This document shows, piece after piece, positions 16,164-23,772 of a stretch of 43,175 bases of DNA (positions within the stretch are counted from its first letter, which is position 1; each line of letters begins with the position of its first letter). The stretch is taken from contig JAECRA010000036.1 of the NCBI GenBank assembly GCA_015999985.1, positions 1 to 43,175 on the forward strand, in the 5' to 3' direction. The notes below the pieces were generated by a model, which was given only the letters and a program-made list of their open reading frames with translations, was not told the DNA's origin and searched no databases. The stretch comes from Comamonadaceae bacterium. GTDB taxonomy: Bacteria > Pseudomonadota > Gammaproteobacteria > Burkholderiales > Burkholderiaceae_C. The position numbers and the translations under genes were made by a program.

Positions 16164-17221
16164 GAAGTAGACAGGCCCAGCAGCCTGTGCAGTTGCGTGG
16201 AAGAGGTGGTGTATTGCAAATGCACGGGAGCGCCCGAAAGCTGCTCTGCAACTGCGAACGCGGCAAGCGTACCTTCGTGGAAGCCGCTGAGAATGAGTTT
16301 GCGTTTGCCGGGGTAGGTATTGACATCGCCCAGGGCGAAAACTCCAGGCTCGTTGGTCTGGAATTTTTGAGTGTCCACCACGATTTGCTTTCGCTCCATG
16401 GTCAGATGCCAGTCTGCAATGGGGCCAAGCTTGGGAGTGAAGCCCTGCAACACCAGAAGCTTGTCGGCGCGTAAGTTTTGTGGATTGCCCTCTACATCCA
16501 GGATGTGTAGAGCGGTCAGTTGGCCCTCTGCCGCATCGAATCCTTGTGCCTGGCCGATTACGAAGTCAATTTTGCCTTCAGCACACAAGGAACGAAATCG
16601 CTCCACAGTGGCGGGTTCGGCCTGAAAGCCATCGCGACGGTACAGCAGACTCACGCGAGCAGGTCGGGTGTCTTGCCGAGTGGCCAGGTCTATGGCTTGT
16701 TCCAGTGCCAGGTCTTCTCCCCCCACGATGACCACCCGCTGGTCGGTCAGAAATTCCGGCTCGGGAGGTCGGTAGAAAAGATGTTGATTTTCAAGCTCAT
16801 TCAGGCCATCGAGCTTGAGCCGCTTGGGCTCAAACGCGCCCACCCCCGCTGCGATGAACACGGCTTTGGAAAGCAGGCGCAGGCCTCGATGAGTGGAAAG
16901 CAGGAAGCGACCATCGGGTTGGCGCTCCAGGCCGTCTACGCGATGGCCTAGATGCAGCGGAGGTTTAAAGGGCGCTAGCTGCTTCATCAGACCGTCAGCC
17001 AACTCCTGTCCGGAGCAAACCGATGTGCCCGGAATATCGTAGATAGGCTTTTGCGCGTAAAGCTCCACTGGTTGCCCGCCAACCCGGGGCAGCGCGTCGA
17101 TGATGTGGAACGAGAGCTCGAGCAACCCCAGCTCAAATGCCGAAAAAAGCCCCGTTGGGCCTGCGCCGATGATGGCGACATCGGTTTCAATGGGCGAAGA
17201 AGTCTCCTCGGCGGTGTTCAT
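16160..17221 (-). CDS. Ferredoxin-NADP reductase, thioredoxin-reductase-like type
   Basis: 353 residues. The N-terminal FAD loop is DVAIIGAGPTGLFSAFELGLLELSFHIIDALPRVGGQP, followed by YDIPG; the NADP loop is VVIVGGEDLALEQAIDL, and the end has GVFALGDVNTYPGKRKLILSGFHEGTLAAFAV. There is no CxxC redox motif between the nucleotide domains, which separates it from thioredoxin reductase and fits the YumC-type reductases that pass electrons between NADPH and ferredoxin. fdxA lies directly upstream on the same strand. An intrinsic-terminator-like hairpin ends 13 nt before the ATG, so expression may depend on read-through. The NCS1 permease gene overlaps its stop. Confidence 0.9.
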   Translation of the reverse strand: MNTAEETSSPIETDVAIIGAGPTGLFSAFELGLLELSFHIIDALPRVGGQPVELYAQKPIYDIPGTSVCSGQELADGLMKQLAPFKPPLHLGHRVDGLERQPDGRFLLSTHRGLRLLSKAVFIAAGVGAFEPKRLKLDGLNELENQHLFYRPPEPEFLTDQRVVIVGGEDLALEQAIDLATRQDTRPARVSLLYRRDGFQAEPATVERFRSLCAEGKIDFVIGQAQGFDAAEGQLTALHILDVEGNPQNLRADKLLVLQGFTPKLGPIADWHLTMERKQIVVDTQKFQTNEPGVFALGDVNTYPGKRKLILSGFHEGTLAAFAVAEQLSGAPVHLQYTTSSTQLHRLLGLSTS

Positions 17222-17234
17222 GGCTCTCTTTCAC

Positions 17235-17275
17235 AAAAAAAAGCGGCTGCCGCAGATCAAGCCTGCGTCAGCCAC
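17235..17275 (-). terminator. Strong intrinsic terminator or attenuator between fdxA and the FNR gene
   Basis: Read on the minus strand: GTGGCTGACGCAG, loop GCTTGAT, CTGCGGCAGCCGC, then eight T. The 13-position stem has one mismatch and one G-T pair. The T-tract ends 13 bases before the FNR ATG and only GTGAAAGAGAGCC lies between. A promoter cannot fit after it, so FNR transcripts must pass through the hairpin. Confidence 0.8.
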
Positions 17276-17384
17276 CGTGTATTTGAGCCGATTCTCGTGT
17301 TTTACGCAAACCCATGGAGAGGCGAGGGGTGTGCTTCCCCCGCGCCAGTCGCTGGTGATGCGCGTTTCAGAAAATGTCAGCGCG

Positions 17385-17714
17385 TTAGCGCTTGAGTTCG
17401 GCCAGTTTGTCGGTGCGGTCTTTCCATTCTTCAGCCGTGGGCAGCGGTTCCTTGCGCTTGGTGATGGTCTTGAAGTTGGCTGAAAGCGCCAAGTCAGCGT
17501 TGATCTTGATCATGTGCTGCTGGTCTTTGGGGACGTCTTCTTCTGCGTAGATGGCGTTGACTGGACACTCTGGGATGCAGACAGCGCAATCGATGCATTC
17601 ATCGGGATCGATGGTGAGGAAGTTCGCACCTTCCTTGAAGCAATCGACCGGGCAGACGTCCACGCAATCGGTGTATTTGCATTGGATGCAGGCTTCGGTG
17701 ACGACGTGGGTCAT
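17385..17714 (-). CDS. fdxA: 7Fe ferredoxin FdxA
   Basis: 109 residues, the length of FdxA/Azotobacter FdI-type ferredoxins. Cluster ligands are visible as CIQCKYTDCVDVCPVDC (first motif, with the spacing that hosts a [3Fe-4S] cluster) and CIDCAVCIPECPVNAI ([4Fe-4S]). The C-terminal tail NADLALSANFKTITKRKEPLPTAEEWKDR is typical of the family. It is a cytoplasmic low-potential electron carrier. The gene lies 192 bp beyond cysN on the same strand and is followed by the hairpin at 17235-17275 and a ferredoxin-NADP reductase gene, its probable redox partner. Confidence 0.95.
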   Translation of the reverse strand: MTHVVTEACIQCKYTDCVDVCPVDCFKEGANFLTIDPDECIDCAVCIPECPVNAIYAEEDVPKDQQHMIKINADLALSANFKTITKRKEPLPTAEEWKDRTDKLAELKR

Positions 17715-17906
17715 TTTATTGTTACGGGATCAAAGTTGTTAAATTATTCCGGGCGCTCGGCTGCAGGCGTAATCTGGAGAATCCAGCGATTTTATCCCTG
17801 CGGGCGTTCACGGGGAATGTGGCCGCGCCGACAGAGCGGGTATGGCTGCAATTCAGGCTGTTCAGGCCTTGGCGTTGACGGCGATTTACCAAGGTAAACA
17901 GCAGGT

Positions 17907-19274
17907 TCAACGCACGAGTGCAGCTCCCGCCGTCTTGTGGTTAGAAGTGTCCACCAGGATCAGTGAACCCAGCGCGCGGCTGTGCTGAAAAGGTGCGGCA
18001 GGAATCGCTTCCTGCAATGCCAGCTCTATATGGCCTATGGAGTTGGACTCCAGCAGAGAAGCCTCTTCCCTTGCGAGCGTCTGGATGTTCAGACGCTCAA
18101 CCACGCGTTTGACCTTGGCCTTAACCCATCGATGGCCATGAAGGGCCCAGTACACGCGCCCGGCCACCAGGGCTTCGTCATCCAGCCAGGCGATGGTGGC
18201 ATTTATCTCGCGGGTTGCGGGCCAGGCAGAGCCAGGGGTGTCGCCAAAGCCATCATCATCTACAGGTGCGGAAGCCGGCGCTGCGACGATCCAATCGCCA
18301 CGCGAAACATCAAGCTCACGGTCCAGCACAATACCTGCGCTGTGGCCAGCCGAGACTATCTTGGGTGCACGGGCATGATCGATTACTCGTGCCACCACGG
18401 CAGTTTGGCCGCTAGGCAAGACGGTGATTTTTGTCCCAGGACCGACATGGCCCGTTGCCACACGGCCCCAAAACACACGGCGGCCTTGCGACGTGTCGCT
18501 GGAAGAAGAGAATTTCTCTACCCATTGCACAGGGAAAGCGAGCGGCAGCTCTGTCTCACGCGGCGTCACCGGCAGCGATTCCAGAATCTGCAGCAGGGTG
18601 GGTCCCTCATAGCCGCACCAGCCCGCTTCGTGCTGACCCGCTTCCACGACGTTCCAACCTTTCAGAGCAGAGACAGGCAGAACCGCTGCAGTCTGCACGC
18701 CGGCGTCCTTGGCAAAAGCTTGCAAGACACCGCGGATATGCGCAAAGGCCTGTGCCGGGTCCGCCACAGCATCCAGCTTGTTGACCGCGAAAACCACCGA
18801 AGGCACACGCAGCAGCTGCAGTAAAAGCGTATGGCGCCGTGTCTGAGGCAGCAGCTCAAGCCCCGCGTCTTGCCAAGCCAGCTTGGTCGCATCAACCAGC
18901 ACCACGGCCGCATCCGCCTGAGAAGCGGCAGTCACCATATTGCGCGTGTACTGCTCATGCCCTGGCGCGTCACCGATGATGAACTTGCGAGATTCGGTAC
19001 TGAAGTAGCGGTAAGCCACGTCAATCGTGATCCCCTGCTCACGCTCCGCAGACAAACCGTCCGTCAGCAGCGCCAGATCCGTCTCACCCTGCCTGGTTAC
19101 ACCCGCCAGGTGATCCTGCAACACCGACTTGCTGTCCACCAGCAATCGCCCAATCAAAGTGCTCTTGCCATCATCCACGCTCCCGCAAGTAATGAACCTC
19201 AACGCAGTCCGCGTGTCGTCCTTGGATTCAATCCCTGTCGAAACCTCAGGAGAAACCGTCAATTCAATAGTCAT
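17907..19274 (-). CDS. cysN: Sulfate adenylyltransferase subunit 1 (GTPase)
   Basis: 455 residues from ATG 19274; a GTG one codon earlier is also possible. AAGGTGA precedes. The translation-factor GTPase motifs are GSVDDGKSTLIGRLL (G1), DAPGHEQYTRNM (G3) and VNKLD (G4). Beta-barrel domains follow, ending LGSLILVDTSNHKTAGAAL. CysN hydrolyses GTP to drive CysD in making adenosine 5'-phosphosulfate from sulfate and ATP. There is no fused APS kinase domain, consistent with the APS-type reductase CysH upstream. It is separated from cysD by 249 bp of repeat DNA, which is unusual for two subunits normally encoded back to back. Confidence 0.95.
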   Translation of the reverse strand: MTIELTVSPEVSTGIESKDDTRTALRFITCGSVDDGKSTLIGRLLVDSKSVLQDHLAGVTRQGETDLALLTDGLSAEREQGITIDVAYRYFSTESRKFIIGDAPGHEQYTRNMVTAASQADAAVVLVDATKLAWQDAGLELLPQTRRHTLLLQLLRVPSVVFAVNKLDAVADPAQAFAHIRGVLQAFAKDAGVQTAAVLPVSALKGWNVVEAGQHEAGWCGYEGPTLLQILESLPVTPRETELPLAFPVQWVEKFSSSSDTSQGRRVFWGRVATGHVGPGTKITVLPSGQTAVVARVIDHARAPKIVSAGHSAGIVLDRELDVSRGDWIVAAPASAPVDDDGFGDTPGSAWPATREINATIAWLDDEALVAGRVYWALHGHRWVKAKVKRVVERLNIQTLAREEASLLESNSIGHIELALQEAIPAAPFQHSRALGSLILVDTSNHKTAGAALVR

Positions 19275-19352
19275 CACATCACCTTTAAATAGGTAGGAAC
19301 ATCAATGGCCGAGGCATGAGGCATCGTCCTTCCACGGTTTCAGCTTCCAAAA

Positions 19353-19371
19353 GGTGGGGCTTTGCCCCACC
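19353..19371 (-). terminator. Perfect hairpin between cysD and cysN
   Basis: GGTGGGGC-TTT-GCCCCACC on the plus strand. Read in the operon direction it is followed by TTTTGGAAG, so it resembles an intrinsic terminator or attenuator inside the cys operon. It may equally be part of a dispersed repeat. Confidence 0.45.
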
Positions 19372-19408
19372 GTTGTCCGGGAGCGCCACGGCGCCGGCTT
19401 TGCCAAGC

Positions 19409-19521
19409 CGCTGGCGCGTCCCCTTGAGGGGAAGACGCCGGAGGCGGCTCAGGGGTGCTCAAAAGTCCTCGAGACGCTGGTGCGTCCCCTTGAGGGGAAG
19501 GCGCGCAGCGCCTCAGGGGTG
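19409..19521. repeat. Two tandem copies of a dispersed about 48-bp GC-rich repeat
   Basis: CGCTGGCGCGTCCCCTTGAG begins the copy at 19409-19457 and a near-identical string begins the copy at 19475-19521. Both contain the palindrome TCCCCTTGAGGGGA and end in CTCAGGGGTG; the middle differs (ACGCCGGAGGCGG against GCGCGCAGCGC). From recall, this sequence type is common between genes in Comamonadaceae. Here it splits cysD from cysN. Confidence 0.65.
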
Positions 19522-19523
19522 GG

Positions 19524-20465
19524 CTAGAAATACCCGTCTTTCTTGCGCTTCTCCATGGAAGCCTCAGACGTCTTGTCATCCATCCGCGTGGCGCCACGCT
19601 CGCTGACATCGGCAGCCAGGGTCTCGATCACAATCTCACCAGGTGAAGTGGCCAGGCTGGGCACCGGGCAGGTGCAGGTGATGTCGCCCACCGTACGGAA
19701 GCGCACCGTGCGTGCTTGCACAACCTCATCTCCCTTGGCGGGCGTGAGCGGCGTCACAGGGACCAGCAGGCCCCGGCGCTCCACTACTTCCCGCTGGTGG
19801 GCGTAATAGAGGCTGGGCAGGCCGATGTTTTCGCGTTCTATGTACTGCCACACATCGAGCTCTGTCCAGTTGCTGATGGGAAACACTCTGAAGTGCTCGC
19901 CGTTGGTCAGACGTGTGTTGAACAAGGTCCACAGCTCAGGCCGCTGGGCCTTCGGCTGCCATTGGCCAAAGCTGTCGCGATGGCTGAAAATACGTTCCTT
20001 GGCGCGCGCCTTTTCTTCGTCACGCCGGGCGCCGCCGATGAGCGCGTCAAAGCGAAACTCTTCAATGGCCTCCAGAAGAGTGACGGATTGATGGACGTTG
20101 CGACTTTCACCAGGGTGCGCCAGGCGCACAGTGCCACGCGCCATGCTGTCTTCCACGTTGCGTACGATGAGCTTGGCTTGCAGCTCCTCGGCGCGCTGAT
20201 CGCGAAAATCAGTCACTTCCGGAAAATTGTGCCCTGTGTCTATCATCAGCAGCGGGTAAGGCAGGCGTCCCACGCCAAATGCTTTTTCTGCGCACTTGAG
20301 CAGCACCAGCGAATCCTTGCCTCCCGAGAACAGCAGGGCGGGACGTTCAAAAGACGCGGCCACTTCGCGCAAAATGAAGATGGTTTCTTCTTCCAGGGCG
20401 TCCAGGTGGGCATTGCTCAGCTGAGGCCTGGGATGCAAAAGTTGGTGGTCAGTGCGGGCGTTCAT
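19524..20465 (-). CDS. cysD: Sulfate adenylyltransferase subunit 2
   Basis: 313 residues from the ATG at 20465, which overlaps the cysH stop by 4 bp; the frame stays open upstream but only as a shadow of cysH. The PP-loop LLFSGGKDSLVLLKCAEKAF binds ATP, followed by YPLLMIDTGHNFPEVTDFRD, IGGARRDEEKARAKERIFS, PISNWTELDVWQYIERENI and the conserved C-terminal end MEKRKKDGYF. With CysN it forms the heterodimer that adenylates sulfate. Its length and complete motifs indicate an intact gene. Confidence 0.96.
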   Translation of the reverse strand: MNARTDHQLLHPRPQLSNAHLDALEEETIFILREVAASFERPALLFSGGKDSLVLLKCAEKAFGVGRLPYPLLMIDTGHNFPEVTDFRDQRAEELQAKLIVRNVEDSMARGTVRLAHPGESRNVHQSVTLLEAIEEFRFDALIGGARRDEEKARAKERIFSHRDSFGQWQPKAQRPELWTLFNTRLTNGEHFRVFPISNWTELDVWQYIERENIGLPSLYYAHQREVVERRGLLVPVTPLTPAKGDEVVQARTVRFRTVGDITCTCPVPSLATSPGEIVIETLAADVSERGATRMDDKTSEASMEKRKKDGYF

Positions 20466-21295
20466 GCGTGAGCCTGTGATGCTGATGGGCTGAGAGAAGA
20501 AGATGGAGCAGGCTTGACATGCAGGCCACATTCCTTGGCCGTTTCGTTTTCCCACCACCACCGGCCAGCGCGAAAATCCTCGCCTACCGTCACAGCGCGC
20601 GTGCAGGGCTCGCAACCTATGCTGGGGTAGAACTGGTCATGCAGCGGGTTGTACGCAACCTTGTTTTCTGCAATGAAGTGCCACACGTCTGCCCAGGTCC
20701 AATTGGCCAGGGGGTTGTACTTGAGCAGGCCTTTGCTTTCTACTTCGGAGCGGTCCACCAGACTCACCTCTGCGCGGGCTCCGGATTGTTCGCGGCGAAG
20801 ACCGGTCACCCAGGCATTCTTGCCGCGGAGCGCACGGGACAACGGCTCCATCTTGCGAATGTCGCAGCACGACTTGCGAAGCTCAATGCTCTTGTACATG
20901 GCATCCATTCCCTCGCGGTCCACGAACTCTATGACGGCCTCCTGCGAGGGGCGGTAGATCGTGAGTGGCGCGTGCGCGTGCTGTTCCTGCTGAGCTTTGA
21001 GCTGTTCGATCAGCGCCACAGTTTCCGCATGCAGCGCGCCCGTGTCGAGCACAAAAACCCCTATTGGCAACGCATGGGTGTTGATGAGATGGGTAATGAT
21101 CATGTCCTCGGCGCCAAGGCTGCTTGCCTGTGCGACTGGGCCTGTTGCGGCGGCCTTGAGCAGCGTGACTACGGTCTCACGCAACTTCGCATCGAAGTCA
21201 GGAGACGGGCGCGCATAAAGGTCGATCGCTGATGAGTCCATCACCACTGAGGGATCGAACCGCGACGAGGGCAGGGCGCTGACGGAGGCGTTCAT
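20462..21295 (-). CDS. cysH: Adenylyl-sulfate (APS/PAPS) reductase
   Basis: 277 residues. The PP-loop-like stretch ASSLGAEDMIITHLI and VLDTGALHAET mark the family. Cys143-Cys144 (SCCDIRKMEPL) and Cys228/Cys231 (GCEPCTRAV) form the CC...CxxC set that binds a [4Fe-4S] cluster in APS-reducing enzymes, unlike the cluster-free E. coli PAPS reductase. It therefore probably reduces APS directly to sulfite with thioredoxin, consistent with the absence of an APS kinase gene. The C-terminal catalytic Cys is present in ETAKECGLHVK. The start overlaps the DUF934 gene stop by 4 bp. Confidence 0.95.
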   Translation of the reverse strand: MNASVSALPSSRFDPSVVMDSSAIDLYARPSPDFDAKLRETVVTLLKAAATGPVAQASSLGAEDMIITHLINTHALPIGVFVLDTGALHAETVALIEQLKAQQEQHAHAPLTIYRPSQEAVIEFVDREGMDAMYKSIELRKSCCDIRKMEPLSRALRGKNAWVTGLRREQSGARAEVSLVDRSEVESKGLLKYNPLANWTWADVWHFIAENKVAYNPLHDQFYPSIGCEPCTRAVTVGEDFRAGRWWWENETAKECGLHVKPAPSSSLSPSASQAHA

Positions 21296-21684
21296 ACGGT
21301 CTCTGGCCGGGCAAAGTGCGGAAGGGGCTGTTGTGCGTCGCCTTGGTAGAAGCTGGCGTAACGCTTGAACTGTCGTTCGGCGACGGCGGGGTCTACGCCA
21401 GGTGCCAGCACCGCGCTGGTGAATCCGCTGCGCGACATCTGGACCAACTGGTCCAACAGAACGTCACCGGTGGCGCGGATATCGCCTGTGAAACCAAATC
21501 GCCGGCGCAGCAGCACGGCTTGGCTGAAGGCCCGGCCATCGGTGAACTTTGGAAAATGCAGTTCAATGCGTTTCGCCGTCTGAATGGCACCGTCCGTTGC
21601 GAGAGCCGAAAGGTCGGCGTCATTGGCAATTTGCAGCGACTCCGAGGTGTCGGAAGAGGCAGAGTCAGTCGTGAGGATGTTCAT
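21292..21684 (-). CDS. DUF934 protein of the sulfate assimilation operon
   Basis: 130 residues. The block IELHFPKFTDGRAFSQAVLLRRRFGFTGDIRATGDVLLDQLVQMSRSGF is the DUF934 signature. These small soluble proteins are almost always encoded between a sulfite reductase and cysH in proteobacteria, but no reaction is established. The tight coupling (4-bp overlap with cysH, 58 bp after cysI) suggests a role tied to sulfite or APS reduction, perhaps as an assembly or electron-transfer accessory; that is inference. It contains no Cys, so it is unlikely to carry an iron-sulfur cluster itself. Confidence 0.9.
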   Translation of the reverse strand: MNILTTDSASSDTSESLQIANDADLSALATDGAIQTAKRIELHFPKFTDGRAFSQAVLLRRRFGFTGDIRATGDVLLDQLVQMSRSGFTSAVLAPGVDPAVAERQFKRYASFYQGDAQQPLPHFARPETV

Positions 21685-21742
21685 GATTTTTATACTGAGC
21701 TAGCGGAAACGGTTGTCGGTCAACAGGCGTTTCCTTGATTGC

Positions 21743-23548
21743 TTAAGCCAGCGCTTCCTCGGTTTCACGAGTTGCGCGGTGCCCTGAGCTGCGGGCGCCG
21801 TTGGCCGCCAGCTTGAAGGGCTCATGCCCCACACGGCGCAGGGTGTCTATGAAATGCTCGGCAGAACTGGTCCGCAGCGACCGGTAGGTTTCCAGGACCG
21901 CTTCCACAACGCTCGGCACTTCGGCCGCCGTGAATGATGGGCCCACTACCTTGCCGGGATGGGCAGGTCCCGAAAGCGCGGAGCCATCTGATCCGCCGAG
22001 GGTGACCTGATACCACTCTTTGCCGTCCTTATCCACACCCAAAATGCCAATATGTCCACTGTGATGGTGGCCGCAACTATTGATGCAGCCGCTCATATGC
22101 AGATCAATGGGGCCCAGGTCGGTGACTTCGTCGATGTCCTGGTATAGCTCGGTCAACGCTGCGGCGATAGGCAGCGAGCGGGCATTGGCCAATGAGCAGT
22201 AATCACCGCCCGGGCAGGCGATCATGTCGCTGATGAGGCCGATGTTGGGGCGTGCAAGGCCCAAGGCCTTGGCACGTTCGTAAAGGGCGGGCAGATCGCT
22301 CTCATGGACCCAAGGCAGCGCCAGGTTCTGCTCATGGGTGATACGAGCCTCACCAGCGCTGAAGAGCTCGGTCAGTTCTGCCACCGCCTCCAGCACAGAC
22401 GCGTCGGCATCGCCGGGTGCGGCCCCAGGGCGTTTGAAGGACAGGGTGACCACGCGCAGATCTGGCAACTTGTGGGCACGCACGTTCTGGTTCAACCAAC
22501 GTTGGTATGCCTTGGATTGGACATCAGTCTGGCTGGGCACATTGGTTGGGCGCAGTTCGGGTTGGACGAAGCTGGCCGAAACGCGGCTCAATTCAGCGGG
22601 TGTGATGGTGTGCGGGGCACCGTCTTGTTCGATGATGGAGCGGTATTCCGACTCCACCTCATCAATGAACTTCTGGCCCTCTGCCTTGACGAGAATTTTG
22701 ATGCGGGCTTTCCATTTGTTGTCGCGGCGGCCGTAGCTGTTGTAGACACGAATGACCGCCTCCAGGAAGTTCAGAAGCTGATCCCAGGGCAGGAACTCGC
22801 GAACGACCGTGCCAATCACAGGCGTACGGCCCATGCCACCGCCCACTTTGACTGTGAAGCCCACCTCGCCAGCCTCATTGCGCTGAGCCTGCACGCCAAC
22901 GTCGTACCAGCCGGTGGCGGCTCGGTCTTCTTCTGCGCCATTGAAGGCAATCTTGAACTTGCGTGGCAGGAAAGCAAACTCGTGGTGCAGCGTGCTCCAC
23001 TGGCGCACGATTTCCGCGAAAGGGCGCGTGTCCACGATTTCGTCTGGCGCAATACCTTCCAGGGCTTCGCAGGTGATGTTGCGAATGGTGTTGCCGCTGG
23101 TCTGGATGCCGTGCATGTTTACGCTGGCTAGCAGATCCATCACATCTGCGGCCTTCGAAAGCGGAATCCAGTTGAACTGAACGTTCGTACGGGTGGTGAA
23201 GTGGCCGTAGCCATAAACCAGCGGAGGGGCGGCCAGAGTCAAACCCGGTTGGGCAGCTTGCAGCTCATCTTGAGTGGCTTGGGCCTGCGCCAGCAGCGCA
23301 GCGTCCGGCTTGTCATAGTCCCGAGCGATACGGGCCAGCATCCGAAGTTGGGTGGTGCTGATTTCCCCGTACGGCACGGCAATGCGGGCCATCGGGGCGT
23401 AGCGTTGAACGTACCAGCCGTTTTGAAGGCGTAAAGGAAGGAATTGCTCGTCGGTCAATTCGCCGCGCTGCCAGCGATCCAGTTGGTCTCGGAACTGCTG
23501 AGCCCGGAGGGTGACAAATTGACGATCGAATTCGGTGTAGTGGTACAT
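21743..23548 (-). CDS. cysI: Sulfite reductase hemoprotein subunit (CysI-like)
   Basis: 601 residues from ATG 23548 (MYHYTEFDRQFV), the conserved family start; an upstream in-frame extension is not conserved. Two nitrite/sulfite reductase ferredoxin-like half domains and two siroheme/[4Fe-4S] domains are present. The cluster-binding cysteines appear in MIACPGGDYCSLANAR and HMSGCINSCGHHHSGHIG. The enzyme reduces sulfite to sulfide with six electrons. It is first in the cys operon. No CysJ flavoprotein gene is present, so electrons may come from ferredoxin. A nitrite-reductase role is possible for this family, but the cys context argues for sulfite. Confidence 0.93.
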   Translation of the reverse strand: MYHYTEFDRQFVTLRAQQFRDQLDRWQRGELTDEQFLPLRLQNGWYVQRYAPMARIAVPYGEISTTQLRMLARIARDYDKPDAALLAQAQATQDELQAAQPGLTLAAPPLVYGYGHFTTRTNVQFNWIPLSKAADVMDLLASVNMHGIQTSGNTIRNITCEALEGIAPDEIVDTRPFAEIVRQWSTLHHEFAFLPRKFKIAFNGAEEDRAATGWYDVGVQAQRNEAGEVGFTVKVGGGMGRTPVIGTVVREFLPWDQLLNFLEAVIRVYNSYGRRDNKWKARIKILVKAEGQKFIDEVESEYRSIIEQDGAPHTITPAELSRVSASFVQPELRPTNVPSQTDVQSKAYQRWLNQNVRAHKLPDLRVVTLSFKRPGAAPGDADASVLEAVAELTELFSAGEARITHEQNLALPWVHESDLPALYERAKALGLARPNIGLISDMIACPGGDYCSLANARSLPIAAALTELYQDIDEVTDLGPIDLHMSGCINSCGHHHSGHIGILGVDKDGKEWYQVTLGGSDGSALSGPAHPGKVVGPSFTAAEVPSVVEAVLETYRSLRTSSAEHFIDTLRRVGHEPFKLAANGARSSGHRATRETEEALA

Positions 23549-23598
23549 CAGTTTTATTCCGTGGGTCAGGCCCGCTGGGCGGGTTGAGTCGTAGACGG

Positions 23599-23660
23599 AA
23601 TTTACTGGTGCTTTATTCCAAATCAAACCAATAGTTTGTTGTTGATATATGCTAATTGGT
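23599..23660 (-). promoter_or_regulatory. Candidate promoter and LysR-type (CysB-like) site of the cys operon
   Basis: On the minus strand TTGATT (23621-23626) and TAAATT (23599-23604) are 16 bp apart. Just upstream, ACCAATAG (23627-23634) and CTAATTGGT (23652-23660) form an imperfect inverted repeat in an AT-rich block, as expected for a LysR-type activator such as CysB. Assignment to CysB is inferred from the operon's function. Confidence 0.4.
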
Positions 23661-23693
23661 CATAAGCCACATGGTGAAACGGTAAAAACGACA

Positions 23694-23720
23694 AAAGGCG
23701 CCTAAGCGCCTTCTGTTTTT
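23694..23720. terminator. Terminator after phoH (usable on both strands)
   Basis: AAGGCGC (23695-23701), loop CTAA, GCGCCTT (23706-23712). On the plus strand CTGTTTTT follows; on the minus strand, where it would end phoH transcription, TTTGTCGTTTTTACC follows the stem. Confidence 0.75.
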
Positions 23721-23772
23721 GATAGCAATGAATTCAATGCTGGTGAGAGAATTTCTTGTTTTTATAGGACGT

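Noticed and set aside
17222..17384. TPP riboswitch upstream of the FNR-NCS1 permease pair
   Set aside because: No thi-box-like conserved strings are visible; the structure there is a plain terminator hairpin.
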